Source of the DNA: Phytophthora sp. 'mugwort'
Taxonomy: Eukaryota > Oomycota > Peronosporomycetes > Peronosporales > Peronosporaceae
Direction: 5' to 3'
Assembly: GCA_033558025.1 (NCBI GenBank)
Contig: JAUCEF010000113.1
Location: 1 to 64,000, forward strand
Length of the DNA: 64,000 nt
This document shows positions 22,110-30,740 of this stretch, piece after piece (the first letter of the stretch is position 1; every line of letters begins with the position of its first letter). The notes under the pieces are model-generated. The model worked only from the letters and a program-made list of their open reading frames with translations. It had not been told where the DNA came from and ran no database searches. Both the position numbers and the translations under genes were made by a program.

Positions 22110-24112
22110 AATAATTTTGATTGATTTTTGAAAATTTTATTAGAATTAATCAATATTTTTGAATATTGTTCTAATATATTTGTATAATAATTATTTTTAA
22201 TTAATGAATCTAAAAAATTAATATTAATTTTTAAAAATTTTTTATTAAAACTAAAATTATAAATAATTTTTATTTTTTTTTTTAATAAATAAGGTAAAAT
22301 ATCTTTAATTTTTAAAAAAGCTTCTGATTTAGATTGATTTTTATTTAATAAAAATTTATAAAGATTTCTATAAATTATAGAATCTTTACGTTGTTCTATA
22401 TTTACATTTAAAATTTGTTCATTTTTTTGAATAAAACCTTCTAAATTAATATACATTCCATTTTTTTCTAAAAAAGTTAATCCAGGTAAAATTAGATTTG
22501 AATTTTGAGCATCTTTAGTAAAATGATGTCCTTGATAAATAACAAAACTATTTTTAGTTATTTTTAATTTATTTTGTAAATTTGTATTAAATAAATAATA
22601 TAATTTTGAATTATTTAACATATTTAATGATTTTGGAAAAGTAATTTCAAAAAAATTAATTAAAGAAGTTTGAAAATTAAAGAAATTAATATTATGGTTA
22701 ATAAATGATAAATTTTTTAATTTTGATAATAAAAAAAAACCATTTTTTTGATTTAAAATATTACTACCTATAATAATTAAAGGTTTTTTTGCTTTTTTTA
22801 ATTGTTTACAAAATACATGTTTTCCTAAAATAATATTTATTAAAGTTTTAAAAGTTAATCCTAAATGTTTTACTGGATAAGTAAAATTAATTTTATTACC
22901 GATATATGCTATTTTAAAATTTCCTTTTTTTAAACGATTAATTAAATGAATATTTAAAATAGAACCTTCTTGACGAATATCACTACCAATTATTAAACAA
23001 ACATCAGATTCTTCAATAGATTTTAAAGTATTATTAAATAAAAAATTTGAAGCTAAATCAGAATTTATCTTAATTTGTCGATTTTTTAAAAATTGTTCAT
23101 AATTTACATTTGAAATTCCTAATTTATTTAAATTTTTTTTTAATAAAAAAAGAGATTCTAAATCAGTTAAATCACCAATAATACTTTTAGCATTAAAACT
23201 ATCTGTAATTATCAATTTTTTATTAATAATATTTAGAGCATCTAACCAAGAAATCCTATGAAAATTGTTTTGATTATCTTTTAATAATGGATATTTTAAT
23301 CGTTGATATTTTAAACTATCAAAAAAATATCTTGTTTTATCTGATATCCATTCTTTATTAATATTAAAATTAGTTTTAGGTAAAATACGTATAATTTCAT
23401 TATTAAAAATATCAATTTTAATATTTGAACCAATACTATCTAAAATAGCAATACCCTCTTTTTTTTTTAATTCCCAAGAACGTGCTTTAAAAGTATAGGG
23501 TTTAGAAGTTAATGCACCAACAGGACATAAATCTACTAAATTACCAGAAAATTCGGATTTAAAAATATTTGAAGAATAAAAATTAATTTCAGTTTTATTA
23601 CCACGACCTGTTGTACCTAAACCGTCAATTCCACAAATTTCATTAGCAAAACGTACACAACGTGTACAATGAATACATCTTGTCATAATTGTTTTAATAA
23701 AAGGACCACAATATTTATCTTCAACGCCACGTTTTTTAAAAAAAAAACGACTACGATCCGATCCAAAAATCATTGTTTGATCTTGTAAATCACATTCTGA
23801 CGCTTGATCACAAATAGGACAATCTAATGGATGATTTATTAAAAGAAATTCTAATACACTTTCACGTGCTTTTTGTACTAAAGGAGTATTAGTAAATATT
23901 TTCATATTTGGTATTAAAGGCATTGCACATGAAGCTACAGGTTTAGGGGAATTTTCGATTTCAACTAAACACATACGACAATTACCGGCAATTTGTAAAT
24001 TCTCTTGAAAACAGAATTTAGGGATTTGAATTTTAAAATTATTACATGCTTGTAAAACTGTTAAATTTTTATTAACTTTTAATTCGATATTGTTAATATA
24101 TATATTAATCAT
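22106..24112 (-). CDS. nad11: NADH dehydrogenase subunit 11 (75 kDa), complete
   Basis: A 668-residue iron-sulfur subunit of the complex I electron-input arm (NuoG). [2Fe-2S] ligands Cys34, 45, 48 and 62 (CRMC motif); a His-Cys3 [4Fe-4S] site with His94, Cys98, Cys101, Cys107 ([15 protein letters not shown]); a further [4Fe-4S] site starting at Cys146 (CIHCTRC) and completed by a Cys in VDLCPVGAL. The C-terminal molybdopterin-like domain is present but strongly AT-drifted. Residues 146-668 lie in the inverted repeat; 1-145 are single copy. The only full copy in the unit. Confidence 0.97.
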   Translation of the reverse strand: MINIYINNIELKVNKNLTVLQACNNFKIQIPKFCFQENLQIAGNCRMCLVEIENSPKPVASCAMPLIPNMKIFTNTPLVQKARESVLEFLLINHPLDCPICDQASECDLQDQTMIFGSDRSRFFFKKRGVEDKYCGPFIKTIMTRCIHCTRCVRFANEICGIDGLGTTGRGNKTEINFYSSNIFKSEFSGNLVDLCPVGALTSKPYTFKARSWELKKKEGIAILDSIGSNIKIDIFNNEIIRILPKTNFNINKEWISDKTRYFFDSLKYQRLKYPLLKDNQNNFHRISWLDALNIINKKLIITDSFNAKSIIGDLTDLESLFLLKKNLNKLGISNVNYEQFLKNRQIKINSDLASNFLFNNTLKSIEESDVCLIIGSDIRQEGSILNIHLINRLKKGNFKIAYIGNKINFTYPVKHLGLTFKTLINIILGKHVFCKQLKKAKKPLIIIGSNILNQKNGFFLLSKLKNLSFINHNINFFNFQTSLINFFEITFPKSLNMLNNSKLYYLFNTNLQNKLKITKNSFVIYQGHHFTKDAQNSNLILPGLTFLEKNGMYINLEGFIQKNEQILNVNIEQRKDSIIYRNLYKFLLNKNQSKSEAFLKIKDILPYLLKKKIKIIYNFSFNKKFLKININFLDSLIKNNYYTNILEQYSKILINSNKIFKNQSKLL

Positions 24113-24194
24113 TTTAATGATAAAAAATTAAATAAAATATAAATTTATTTTCACTAAAAAGATATATTTTATTTAAAATATATTATTATAGTAA

Positions 24195-24277
24195 TATCAA
24201 AGAAGGGATTTGAACCCTTAACGCTTTTAAGCTTTACATCCTAAGTGTAACGTGTTTACCAATTTCACCACTTTGAT
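24195..24277 (-). tRNA. trnL: tRNA-Leu(UAG)
   Basis: Minus-strand class II tRNA: acceptor ATCAAAG/CTTTGAT, anticodon loop CTTAGGA (UAG) on TTACA/TGTAA, long variable arm, T arm AAGGG-TTCAAAT-CCCTT. Reads CTN. Confidence 0.93.
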
Positions 24278-24285
24278 AATAAAAA

Positions 24286-24368
24286 TACCTACTATTGGAC
24301 TTGAACCAATAACCCTAAAAGGGAACAGATTTTAAATCTATCGTGTTTACCAATTTCACCAAGTAGGC
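24286..24368 (-). tRNA. trnL: tRNA-Leu(UAA)
   Basis: Minus-strand class II tRNA: acceptor GCCTACT/AGTAGGT, anticodon loop TTTAAAA (UAA), variable arm CCCTTTTAGGG, T arm ATTGG-TTCAAGT-CCAAT. Reads TTA, the commonest codon here. It shares its D-arm region with the neighbouring trnL(UAG), suggesting an old tandem duplication. Confidence 0.94.
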
Positions 24369-24386
24369 TAATATTTTTTTAAATAT

Positions 24387-25130
24387 ATGAAAAAAAAAAA
24401 AATAATAACTTATTTACAATTACATTTATTTGAATTAAAATATAATTTTTTTATACTTTTAATCACTTTTTTTTATCTTTTTATAATTTCATATTATTTT
24501 TCTGATCAATTAATATATTTATTAGTTAATAATTTACTTAATAAAAATATGTTAAAATATTTTATTTTTACTAATATTACTGAAATTTTTATTACTAATA
24601 TTTTTATAGCAATTTTCATAACAACTTTTATAACAATTCAATTAAGTTTTTTATTATTTTGGTTTTTTTTATCAAAAGGTTTATATAAATTTGAAAATTT
24701 TATTTTTATAAAATTTTATATTTTTTTTATAATTTTTAATTTTTTTATAATAAAATTTATTTTTACTAATATTATTCCACATATTTGGGATTTTTTATTA
24801 AATTTAAATTTTTCAAATTTATATCTTTTAACAATTTATTTTGAACCAAAAATTGATAATTATTTTGATTTTATTTTTTCTTCTTTTATTTATATATTTA
24901 TAATATTTATTTATTTTTTTTCTTTATTTTTTTTTATATCAAATAATATTTTAAAAATTAAAATAATTATTAATTTAAGAAAATTCTTTTATTTAAAAAT
25001 AATATTATTGAGTGCTTTAATTACACCACCAGATATATTTAATTTTATATTAATTTATTTTATCTTTTTTTTTTTTTTTGAAATATTTATTTATATTTCA
25101 ATATATTTAAATAAATATAAATTAATTTAA
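24387..25130 (+). CDS. tatC: Twin-arginine translocase subunit TatC
   Basis: A 247-residue, very hydrophobic inner-membrane protein; known in mtDNAs as ymf16 or mttB. The N-terminal LQLHLFELKYNFF corresponds to the bacterial 'hl.ELR.rl' signal-peptide contact, and the C-terminal RKFFYLKIILLSALITPPDIFNF...FEIFIYIS to the conserved 'TPPD...P...LyE' end. About six membrane segments. The Tat pathway moves folded proteins; in mitochondria it probably serves the Rieske protein or similar. It overlaps tail-to-tail by 9 bp with the minus-strand rpl31-like ORF. Confidence 0.9.
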   Translation: MKKKKIITYLQLHLFELKYNFFILLITFFYLFIISYYFSDQLIYLLVNNLLNKNMLKYFIFTNITEIFITNIFIAIFITTFITIQLSFLLFWFFLSKGLYKFENFIFIKFYIFFIIFNFFIIKFIFTNIIPHIWDFLLNLNFSNLYLLTIYFEPKIDNYFDFIFSSFIYIFIIFIYFFSLFFFISNNILKIKIIINLRKFFYLKIILLSALITPPDIFNFILIYFIFFFFFEIFIYISIYLNKYKLI

Positions 25131-25325
25131 TTTATTTTTTTTTATAAAATTTAATTTACTTTTATTTAAATTGATATTTGTATTTGTAATAATATCTGTT
25201 TCTTTAAAAATTCTTAAATTTAATTGATAATTTTTTAAATACTTAATAGATGTTATTTTTAAAGAAGATCCATTTGTTAAAATAATTTTATTTTTATAGG
25301 TAAAAAATTTTTTATTTTTATTCAT
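25122..25325 (-). CDS. Ribosomal protein L31-like ORF (67 aa)
   Basis: A small, very basic protein. Read from the ATG at 25325 it has 67 codons; a longer version of 77 would start inside trnC, on the other strand. Its centre, KNKIILTNGSSLKITSIKYLKNYQLNL, resembles the mitochondrial L31 pattern 'v.LsdGStf.i.t..pk..y.l..D..n...wn.s', and a D-x(3)-N-x(5)-N-K-S stretch follows in the right place. Brown algal mtDNAs encode rpl31, so a stramenopile homologue is reasonable. Usually annotated in oomycetes as an unnamed ORF of similar size. Inference; short length limits certainty. Confidence 0.5.
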   Translation of the reverse strand: MNKNKKFFTYKNKIILTNGSSLKITSIKYLKNYQLNLRIFKETDIITNTNINLNKSKLNFIKKNKLN

Positions 25326-25342
25326 ATAATATAATTTATTTT

Positions 25343-25413
25343 GGCTAGATAACATAAAGGTAATGTAAAGGACTGCAAATCCTTTAATGACGGTTCGAAT
25401 CCGTCTCTAGCTT
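25343..25413 (+). tRNA. trnC: tRNA-Cys(GCA)
   Basis: Acceptor GGCTAGA/TCTAGCT, anticodon loop CTGCAAA (GCA) on AAGGA/TCCTT, T arm GACGG-TTCGAAT-CCGTC. Confidence 0.94.
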
Positions 25414-25417
25414 TTAA

Positions 25418-25502
25418 AGGATAGAGTGGGATTTGAACCCACGGTATTATTACATACTTCAGTTTTCAAGACTGACACCTTAAACCACTCGATCACCTAT
25501 CC
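25418..25502 (-). tRNA. trnS: tRNA-Ser(UGA)
   Basis: Minus-strand class II tRNA: acceptor GGATAGG/TCTATCC, anticodon loop CTTGAAA (UGA) on TCAGT/ACTGA, long variable arm, T arm GTGGG-TTCAAAT-CCCAC. Reads TCN. Confidence 0.94.
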
Positions 25503-25511
25503 ATATTAAAA

Positions 25512-25925
25512 TTAACGTCTTTTTTGTTTTTTTAATCTACAACCATTAAAAGGTTTTGTTGTTTTATCTAAAATATATTTTATTTTAATTTTTTTATTTT
25601 TTATATTTTTTAAAACATTATATCGACCTAAACCAGTACCATGTAAATAAATTTTTAATTTTTTTATTTTTTTTAATTGAAGATATTTATTAATTTTATA
25701 TACAATTAATTGAACATTATATGGTGTATTTTTTTTAAAACGTGTTTTTTTTAATGATTTTGTAGACCATTGTTTTAAAAGATTTCCTTTATAAGTTGTT
25801 AAACTTATAATAGTATTTTTTAAATTTGCTGTAATATGTAAATTTGTTAAAATTAAAGGATTTTTTTTTTTTAAATTTATTTTTTTTTTAAATTTATTTT
25901 TAAAATTATATTTATTTTTATTCAT
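25512..25925 (-). CDS. rps11: Small ribosomal subunit protein S11
   Basis: A 137-residue S11 of the small-subunit platform. A Lys-rich N-terminal extension precedes the S11 fold; the C-terminal signature IYLHGTGLGRYNVLKNI and DKTTKPFNGCRLKKQKRR matches the family's 'g.G.GR...l' and 'D.tp.phnGcRp.k.r'. Follows rps13 by 12 bp on the minus strand, keeping the alpha-operon order rps13-rps11. Confidence 0.93.
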   Translation of the reverse strand: MNKNKYNFKNKFKKKINLKKKNPLILTNLHITANLKNTIISLTTYKGNLLKQWSTKSLKKTRFKKNTPYNVQLIVYKINKYLQLKKIKKLKIYLHGTGLGRYNVLKNIKNKKIKIKYILDKTTKPFNGCRLKKQKRR

Positions 25926-25937
25926 AGAATAATAACT

Positions 25938-26351
25938 TTATCTTTTTTTTTTTTTTTGACTTTTAAATGGTCGTTTATTACGTGAAATACGTTTTTGAAT
26001 AAAAATTTTTTTTAATTTTTTAGATGTTTTTGAATTTGTATGAGTACGTTGTCCTCTAACAGGTAATCCCTGACTTTGTCTAATTCCACGATTACTTTTA
26101 ATTTCTACTAATTCATTTAATCTTTCAGTTTTAATTTTTTTTAAAAGTTGTTCAACTTTTAAATTTTTATTAATATAATTAACCAGTCGGTTTACATGGT
26201 TGTTTTTAAGTTTATTAAGGGTGATTTGAGGATTAATTCCTATATTTTTACAAATTTTCTTGGATTGAAATTCATTAATACCATATAATATAGTTAATGA
26301 ATATAAAATACTTTTTGAATCTGAAATTGTTTTATTAAAAATATATAACAT
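25938..26351 (-). CDS. rps13: Small ribosomal subunit protein S13
   Basis: A 137-residue S13 of the small-subunit head. Seen: LYGINEFQSKKICKNIGINP near residues 23-42 and the C-terminal signature RGIRQSQGLPVRGQRTHTNSKTSKK, followed by a basic tail. Divergent from rpl2 by 28 bp; its head-to-head spacer may hold a promoter for both groups. Confidence 0.95.
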   Translation of the reverse strand: MLYIFNKTISDSKSILYSLTILYGINEFQSKKICKNIGINPQITLNKLKNNHVNRLVNYINKNLKVEQLLKKIKTERLNELVEIKSNRGIRQSQGLPVRGQRTHTNSKTSKKLKKIFIQKRISRNKRPFKSQKKKKR

Positions 26352-26379
26352 AATAGATTTTATCTATATACCATATAAA

Positions 26380-27186
26380 ATGATAGAAAAAAAAATAAAA
26401 CCTATAACACCATCACAACGTCAAACATTTTTATTAAAAAAAGATAATTTAACTAAAATTTTTAAAATTAAATCTTTAACAAAAGGTTTTCAACGTGCTA
26501 ATGGTAAAAATAATCAAGGTAAAATAACTATAAAACATCGCGGTGGTGGACATAAACGTTTATATAGAATAATTGATTTTAATAGATCTAAAAATATTGA
26601 AGGTTATATTATTAAAATTTTATATGATCCTAATCGTTCCGCAAATATCGCTTATATTAAAAACAATTCTAAATCTTATTTAATTTTAGCACCGGAAGGT
26701 TTAAAAATTAATCAATATATAAAAAGTTCACCTAATGCTGAATTAAAAGTAGGTAATGCTTTACCATTACAAAATATACCAATTGGTAGTTTAATTCATA
26801 ATATTAGTTTATATCCAAAATCTAGAGGAAAATTAATAAGAAGTGCTGGAACATCTGCACAATTAATTCAAAAAATTGATAATAAATACGCTCGAATTCG
26901 TTTAAATTCTGGTGAATTAAAATTAATTTTATTAACTTGTTATGCAACATTAGGTGTTGTATCTAATATTAATCATAAAAAAATTAAATTAGGTAAAGCT
27001 GGGCGTTCACGTTGGTTAAATAGACGACCTTCTGTACGTGGTGTAGCAAAAAATCCTGTCGATCATCCACATGGTGGTGGTGAGGGTAAAACAAGTGGAG
27101 GGCGACCTTCTGTAACACCACAAGGTAAAATAACTAAAGGAAAGCCTACACGTAAAAAAACAAAAAAAAAATTAATTATTAAATAA
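26380..27186 (+). CDS. rpl2: Large ribosomal subunit protein L2
   Basis: A 268-residue L2, needed for peptidyl-transferase function and subunit joining. Seen: NNQGKITIKHRGGGHKRLYR near residues 43-62, SAGTSAQLIQK in the middle, and the near-invariant RGVAKNPVDHPHGGGEGKTSGGRPSVTPQGK split over residues 220-250 with the catalytic-centre His. First gene of rpl2-rps19-rps3-rpl16, the bacterial S10-operon order. Confidence 0.97.
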   Translation: MIEKKIKPITPSQRQTFLLKKDNLTKIFKIKSLTKGFQRANGKNNQGKITIKHRGGGHKRLYRIIDFNRSKNIEGYIIKILYDPNRSANIAYIKNNSKSYLILAPEGLKINQYIKSSPNAELKVGNALPLQNIPIGSLIHNISLYPKSRGKLIRSAGTSAQLIQKIDNKYARIRLNSGELKLILLTCYATLGVVSNINHKKIKLGKAGRSRWLNRRPSVRGVAKNPVDHPHGGGEGKTSGGRPSVTPQGKITKGKPTRKKTKKKLIIK

Positions 27187-27189
27187 ATT

Positions 27190-27426
27190 ATGTCTAGAAG
27201 TAAATATAAAGGTCCATTTTTTAAAGTTAATTTATTAAAAAAAAAACAATGGATAAAAATAACTAATAAAAATTTAACAATATTACCTGAATATAGTAAT
27301 CATTCTGTAAGTATTTATAATGGTAAAATATTTATTAATTTGGAAATAAATGATAAAATGATTGGTTTTAAATTTGGTGAATTTATTAATACACGAAAAA
27401 AACATATATATAAAAAAAAAAAATAA
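27190..27426 (+). CDS. rps19: Small ribosomal subunit protein S19
   Basis: A 78-residue S19 of the small-subunit head. Family features: RSKYKGPFF at the N-terminus, YNGK.F..LEINDKMIGFKFGEF in the middle and a Lys-rich end with FINTRKKHIYKKK. Three bases after rpl2 and three before rps3. Confidence 0.92.
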   Translation: MSRSKYKGPFFKVNLLKKKQWIKITNKNLTILPEYSNHSVSIYNGKIFINLEINDKMIGFKFGEFINTRKKHIYKKKK

Positions 27427-27429
27427 ATT

Positions 27430-28260
27430 ATGGGTCAAAAAATTATACCAATTAGTTTAAGATTAAATAAAAAAAAAAATTGGGATTCCCAATGGATTGT
27501 TAATAATAATGAGTATTCTAATTTATTGCATTTTGATTTAGAAATTAAAAAATATTTTCAAAATATTTTTAATTATAAAAATTTAAAATTAATAGATATA
27601 AATATAGTAAAAACATCAAATAATATAAATATATATGTTTATATTCAAAAAAATGCAAAAAAATATTATAAATTATCTTATAATCAAATTATTAAATATT
27701 TAAATATATATTATATTAATAATAATATTAAATTATTTATCAAAAATGTCCAATTTTTTGAATTAATTAAATTACGAAAAAATTTAAAAAGAATTTTTGA
27801 TAAAATAAGAAAAAATAATCGAATTAATAAAAATGTTAAAAAAATGATTTATAATTTTAGTTATGCTTTTTATACTAAAAATATAAATATTATAACTTTT
27901 TATATTAAACAAACATTAGAAAAAAAAAAAACACATAAAAAATTTATTAATAATATTGATAATATGCTTCAAGAATTTTTTAAAATATTTTCTAATTTTA
28001 TTGGTTATCGTTTACAATTTAAAGGTCGTTTAAATAAATCAAAACGTAAAAAAAAACTAATTTTTCAAAAAGGAAAAATACCATTAAATACTTTAGAATA
28101 TGATATTAAATATCATTTTAATGAATTTAAAACACCATCGGGTATTTGTAGTATTAAATTATGGATTTTTTTTAAACCACTAAAAACTACATTAAATTCT
28201 AAATTTTTAAAAAAACAAAGAATTAAAAATACTAATTATGTTATTTCCAAAAAAAACTAA
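27430..28260 (+). CDS. rps3: Small ribosomal subunit protein S3
   Basis: A 276-residue S3. The N-terminal MGQKIIPISLRLNKKKNWDSQW is the standard S3 start, and the C-terminal domain shows IGYRLQFKGRLNKSKRKKKLIFQKGKIPLNTLEYDIKYHFNEFKTPSGICSIKLWIF in pieces, as in other mitochondrial S3. The central KH-like part has drifted to Lys/Asn-rich sequence. Overlaps the start of rpl16 by 23 bp in another frame. Confidence 0.92.
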   Translation: MGQKIIPISLRLNKKKNWDSQWIVNNNEYSNLLHFDLEIKKYFQNIFNYKNLKLIDINIVKTSNNINIYVYIQKNAKKYYKLSYNQIIKYLNIYYINNNIKLFIKNVQFFELIKLRKNLKRIFDKIRKNNRINKNVKKMIYNFSYAFYTKNINIITFYIKQTLEKKKTHKKFINNIDNMLQEFFKIFSNFIGYRLQFKGRLNKSKRKKKLIFQKGKIPLNTLEYDIKYHFNEFKTPSGICSIKLWIFFKPLKTTLNSKFLKKQRIKNTNYVISKKN

Positions 28261-28642
28261 ATATAAAAAACAATTTAAAAGTAAACTTACAGGTAAAACA
28301 ACAAAAGGTAATAATATTGTTTATGGTAAATATGCTATTAAAGTTTTAAAAGAAACACGTTTAACATCAAGACAAATAGAAGCAACTCGTCGAATAATTA
28401 TTCGAAAAATGAAACGATTAGGATTTCTTTGGATTCGTGTTTTTCCAGATACACCTGTAACAGCAAAACCTACAGAAAATCGTATGGGTAAAGGAAAAGG
28501 TGCTGTTTCTTTTTGGGTTGCTAAAGTTAAAAAAGGTCAAATTTTATATGAAATTAGCGGTATTTCATTAGAAAATGCAAAAAAAGTTTTAAAAGCGGGT
28601 TCTAATAAATTGCCGGTTAAAACAAAATTTATTTATAAATAA
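28238..28642 (+). CDS. rpl16: Large ribosomal subunit protein L16
   Basis: A 134-residue L16 near the tRNA sites of the large subunit. Clear blocks: LTSRQIEATRRIIIRKMKRLG, WIRVFPDTPVTAKPTENRMGKGKGAVSFWVAKVKKGQILYEISG. Starts inside the rps3 end (23-bp overlap), as in bacteria-like mitochondrial clusters. Confidence 0.96.
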   Translation: MLFPKKTKYKKQFKSKLTGKTTKGNNIVYGKYAIKVLKETRLTSRQIEATRRIIIRKMKRLGFLWIRVFPDTPVTAKPTENRMGKGKGAVSFWVAKVKKGQILYEISGISLENAKKVLKAGSNKLPVKTKFIYK

Positions 28643-28644
28643 TT

Positions 28645-28718
28645 AGGCTTATAGTTTAATTGGTTAGAGCATACCGCTCATAACGGTATAGTTGTAGGTT
28701 CAAATCCTACTAGGCCTA
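28645..28718 (+). tRNA. trnM: tRNA-Met(CAU), elongator type
   Basis: Acceptor AGGCTTA/TAGGCCT, D arm GTTTAATTGGTTAGAGC, anticodon loop CTCATAA on TACCG/CGGTA, T arm GTAGG-TTCAAAT-CCTAC. The overall pattern resembles bacterial elongator tRNA-Met. Begins 2 bp after rpl16. Confidence 0.85.
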
Positions 28719-28739
28719 ATTAAAAAATTTTTATTTTAA

Positions 28740-29408
28740 ATGAAAAAATTAAAAAAACAAAAAACAAATAATTTATCAAATTATCAACAATTTTTAAAAA
28801 ATAATTATTTAAAAAAAAAAAAATTTAAATTAAAAAATATTTTATTTGAAAATCCAATTTTATTTAATAATTTAAATTTAGAATCTTATGTAATTGAATT
28901 TAATAATTATGAAAACATTTATTTACCTTTTACTTTAATAAAAATAGATAAAATTTCAACAATTGCTATAAAATATGAAAATATTATATTATTTAATTAT
29001 GATTTAACTTATAATATATTACATCAATTTAATAAAATAATGCTTCAAAATATTTTAATAAAAAAAAATAATTCAATAAAAGGTCGTTTACTTGGTGGAA
29101 ATTGGAATAATAAAAAAATTTTTATTTCAATTTTAGGATTTATTTTTTCTATAAAACCTATTAATTTAAATAATGCTTTAAATTATAAAAAAAAATTTTA
29201 TTTTAATAAATATAATAAAAAAGGTTTCTATAAAAGAAGAATTAATTCAACACGTTTAATTAATTGTTATAAATTAAAATATTTAAATTTTAAAGTTAAT
29301 AATTTAAATATATTTAAAAAATCAAAAAAAGAATTTTCAAGACTTTCTTATATTCAAACTATTATTCAAAATCAAAAAATAAAAAATAATAATTTTAAAA
29401 TAAAATAA
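28740..29408 (+). CDS. 222-codon ORF, possibly ribosomal protein S1-like
   Basis: A basic soluble protein of 222 residues between trnM and atp8, in the position where bacterial spc operons have rpl14-rpl24-rpl5. Not securely recognised. Residues ~115-142, NNSIKGRLLGGNWNNKKIFI and following ILGFIFSIKP, resemble the single-OB S1 domain of plant mitochondrial rps1 ('vKG.il..vkGGy.v.iaG.iaFlP'). The N- and C-terminal parts are Lys/Asn-rich without motifs. An unnamed ORF of about this size is, as I recall, shared by Phytophthora mtDNAs. The S1 link is a suggestion only; other mitoribosomal proteins fit equally in composition. Confidence 0.6.
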   Translation: MKKLKKQKTNNLSNYQQFLKNNYLKKKKFKLKNILFENPILFNNLNLESYVIEFNNYENIYLPFTLIKIDKISTIAIKYENIILFNYDLTYNILHQFNKIMLQNILIKKNNSIKGRLLGGNWNNKKIFISILGFIFSIKPINLNNALNYKKKFYFNKYNKKGFYKRRINSTRLINCYKLKYLNFKVNNLNIFKKSKKEFSRLSYIQTIIQNQKIKNNNFKIK

Positions 29409-29469
29409 AAATAAAAGTGTTCTTTCAAGAAAAATATATGTTGAAGAAATAAAAATTTATTATAAAATT

Positions 29470-29862
29470 ATGCCACAATTCGATCAATTTTCATTTTTTA
29501 ATCAAGTTTCTTGGTTTTTATTTTTTTTTTTTAATTTTTATTTTTTTATTACTTATTTTTTTTTACCTAAAATTTGTTATAATTTAAAATTTAGAAAAAA
29601 AAAAATAATTTTTGATAATAAAAAAAAAAATCAAATTAATTTTGAAAAAAATAATATTATTTATTTTTTTAATAATTCTTATAAAACTTTTTGTTTTAAT
29701 TTTGAGTTATTTATAACAAAAAAATTATCTATTTATAAAAAAAATCAAAATATTAAAATACAAAAAACTTCAATTTTTAATAAAATATTAAAACAAAAAA
29801 TTAATTATATTTTAAATAAAAAATTTTTATTATTAAATAAAATTTTTATAAGAATTAATTAA
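29470..29862 (+). CDS. atp8: ATP synthase Fo subunit 8
   Basis: A 130-residue peripheral-stalk-associated subunit. It begins with the atp8 hallmark MPQFDQFSFFNQVSWFL, then one membrane helix (residues ~15-35) and a long Lys-rich matrix-side tail. The tail is far longer than the animal protein, as usual in protists and plants (ymf19 type). Followed by trnK and trnA. Confidence 0.93.
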   Translation: MPQFDQFSFFNQVSWFLFFFFNFYFFITYFFLPKICYNLKFRKKKIIFDNKKKNQINFEKNNIIYFFNNSYKTFCFNFELFITKKLSIYKKNQNIKIQKTSIFNKILKQKINYILNKKFLLLNKIFIRIN

Positions 29863-29872
29863 TTTTTTAAAT

Positions 29873-29945
29873 AAGTGTATAGCTCAGCTGGTAGAGCACC
29901 GGACTTTTAATCTGATGGTCTTGGGTTCAAATCCCAATACACTTA
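29873..29945 (+). tRNA. trnK: tRNA-Lys(UUU)
   Basis: Acceptor AAGTGTA/TACACTT, D arm GCTCAGCTGGTAGAGC, anticodon loop CTTTTAA (UUU), T arm TTGGG-TTCAAAT-CCCAA. Confidence 0.95.
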
Positions 29946-29947
29946 TT

Positions 29948-30020
29948 GGGGATATATTTCAACTGGTAGAAAGTATGTTTTGCAAATATAATGTTATCGG
30001 TTCGAATCCGATTATCTCCA
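29948..30020 (+). tRNA. trnA: tRNA-Ala(UGC)
   Basis: Acceptor GGGGATA/TATCTCC, anticodon loop TTTGCAA (UGC), T arm ATCGG-TTCGAAT-CCGAT. Two bases after trnK. Confidence 0.93.
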
Positions 30021-30046
30021 TATTTATCTTTCTTAAATATAATTTT

Positions 30047-30346
30047 ATGCAAAAAAAAATTAAAAAAAATATTAAACAACGTAATTTATTTAAAAATTTT
30101 GAAAAAAATAGATTAACTTTAAAAATTCTTTCAAAAAATTTAAATATTGAAAAAAATTTAAGATGGAAATTACAACAAAAGTGGTTTTTTTTCCATCAAA
30201 ATTCATCAATTACTAGAATTAAAAATGTGTGTGTTTTAACTGGACGTTCTAAAAGTATTTATCGTTTATTTAAAATATCCAGAATCCAATTACGTAAATT
30301 AGCATCAAAAGGGTTTTTACCCGGTATTTCTAAATATAGTTGGTAA
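30047..30346 (+). CDS. rps14: Small ribosomal subunit protein S14
   Basis: A 99-residue S14. The C-terminal half is diagnostic: NVCVLTGRSKSIYRLFKISRIQLRKLASKGFLPGISKYSW, matching the family's 'tGRprg..r.f.lsR...rela..G.lpGv.ksSW'. The zinc-site Cys residues are absent, as in most mitochondrial S14. I start at ATG 30047; the longer frame passes through trnA. First of rps14-rps8-rpl6, spc-operon order. Confidence 0.95.
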   Translation: MQKKIKKNIKQRNLFKNFEKNRLTLKILSKNLNIEKNLRWKLQQKWFFFHQNSSITRIKNVCVLTGRSKSIYRLFKISRIQLRKLASKGFLPGISKYSW

Positions 30347-30353
30347 TTTAATT

Positions 30354-30734
30354 ATGATTATAACAGATACTCTTTCCAATTTATTTTCAAAAATAAAAAA
30401 TGGTTATTTAGTAAAAAAATCAAAAATAGTACAACAAAAATCAAAACAAAGTATAAATATTTTAAATATCTTAATTAAAGAAGGTTTTATAAAAAGTTAT
30501 AAGATAAATTCCAAAAATCAATTAGAGATTTATTTAAAATATAGAAAAAATAAAGCAGTTATTACTGAAATAAAACGTTTATCAAAACCGGGAAAACGTT
30601 TATATATTGCTAATAAGGATTTATATAAAAAAAAAACAGGATTTTATATTCTTTCAACATCTATTGGTATTTTAACAGATTTACAAGCTAAAAAATTAAA
30701 TGTTGGTGGTGAATTGATTTGTAAAATTATTTAA
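30354..30734 (+). CDS. rps8: Small ribosomal subunit protein S8
   Basis: A 126-residue S8. N-terminal ITDTLSNLFSKIKNGYLVKK and C-terminal ...LSTSIGILTDLQAKKLNVGGELICKI match the two conserved ends of S8 ('D.itr.rN' and 'STs.Gi.....A.....GGE.l..v'). Seven bases after rps14 and six before rpl6. Confidence 0.95.
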   Translation: MIITDTLSNLFSKIKNGYLVKKSKIVQQKSKQSINILNILIKEGFIKSYKINSKNQLEIYLKYRKNKAVITEIKRLSKPGKRLYIANKDLYKKKTGFYILSTSIGILTDLQAKKLNVGGELICKII

Positions 30735-30740
30735 AAAATT

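Larger units (their letters stand above)
20824..23677 (-). repeat. Inverted repeat arm B (2,854 bp)
   Basis: Reverse complement of 17848-20701. It ends inside the complete nad11 at codon 146, so unlike arm A the flank here is an uninterrupted gene. This makes arm B the likely original and arm A the derived duplicate. Confidence 0.9.

Noticed and set aside
17848..23677. Inverted repeat as a fold-back sequencing artefact
   Set aside because: The arms end at a defined internal point with different unique flanks (cob; nad11 5' part), and both readings show the same outer joint. Only the exact hinge structure remains open to doubt.
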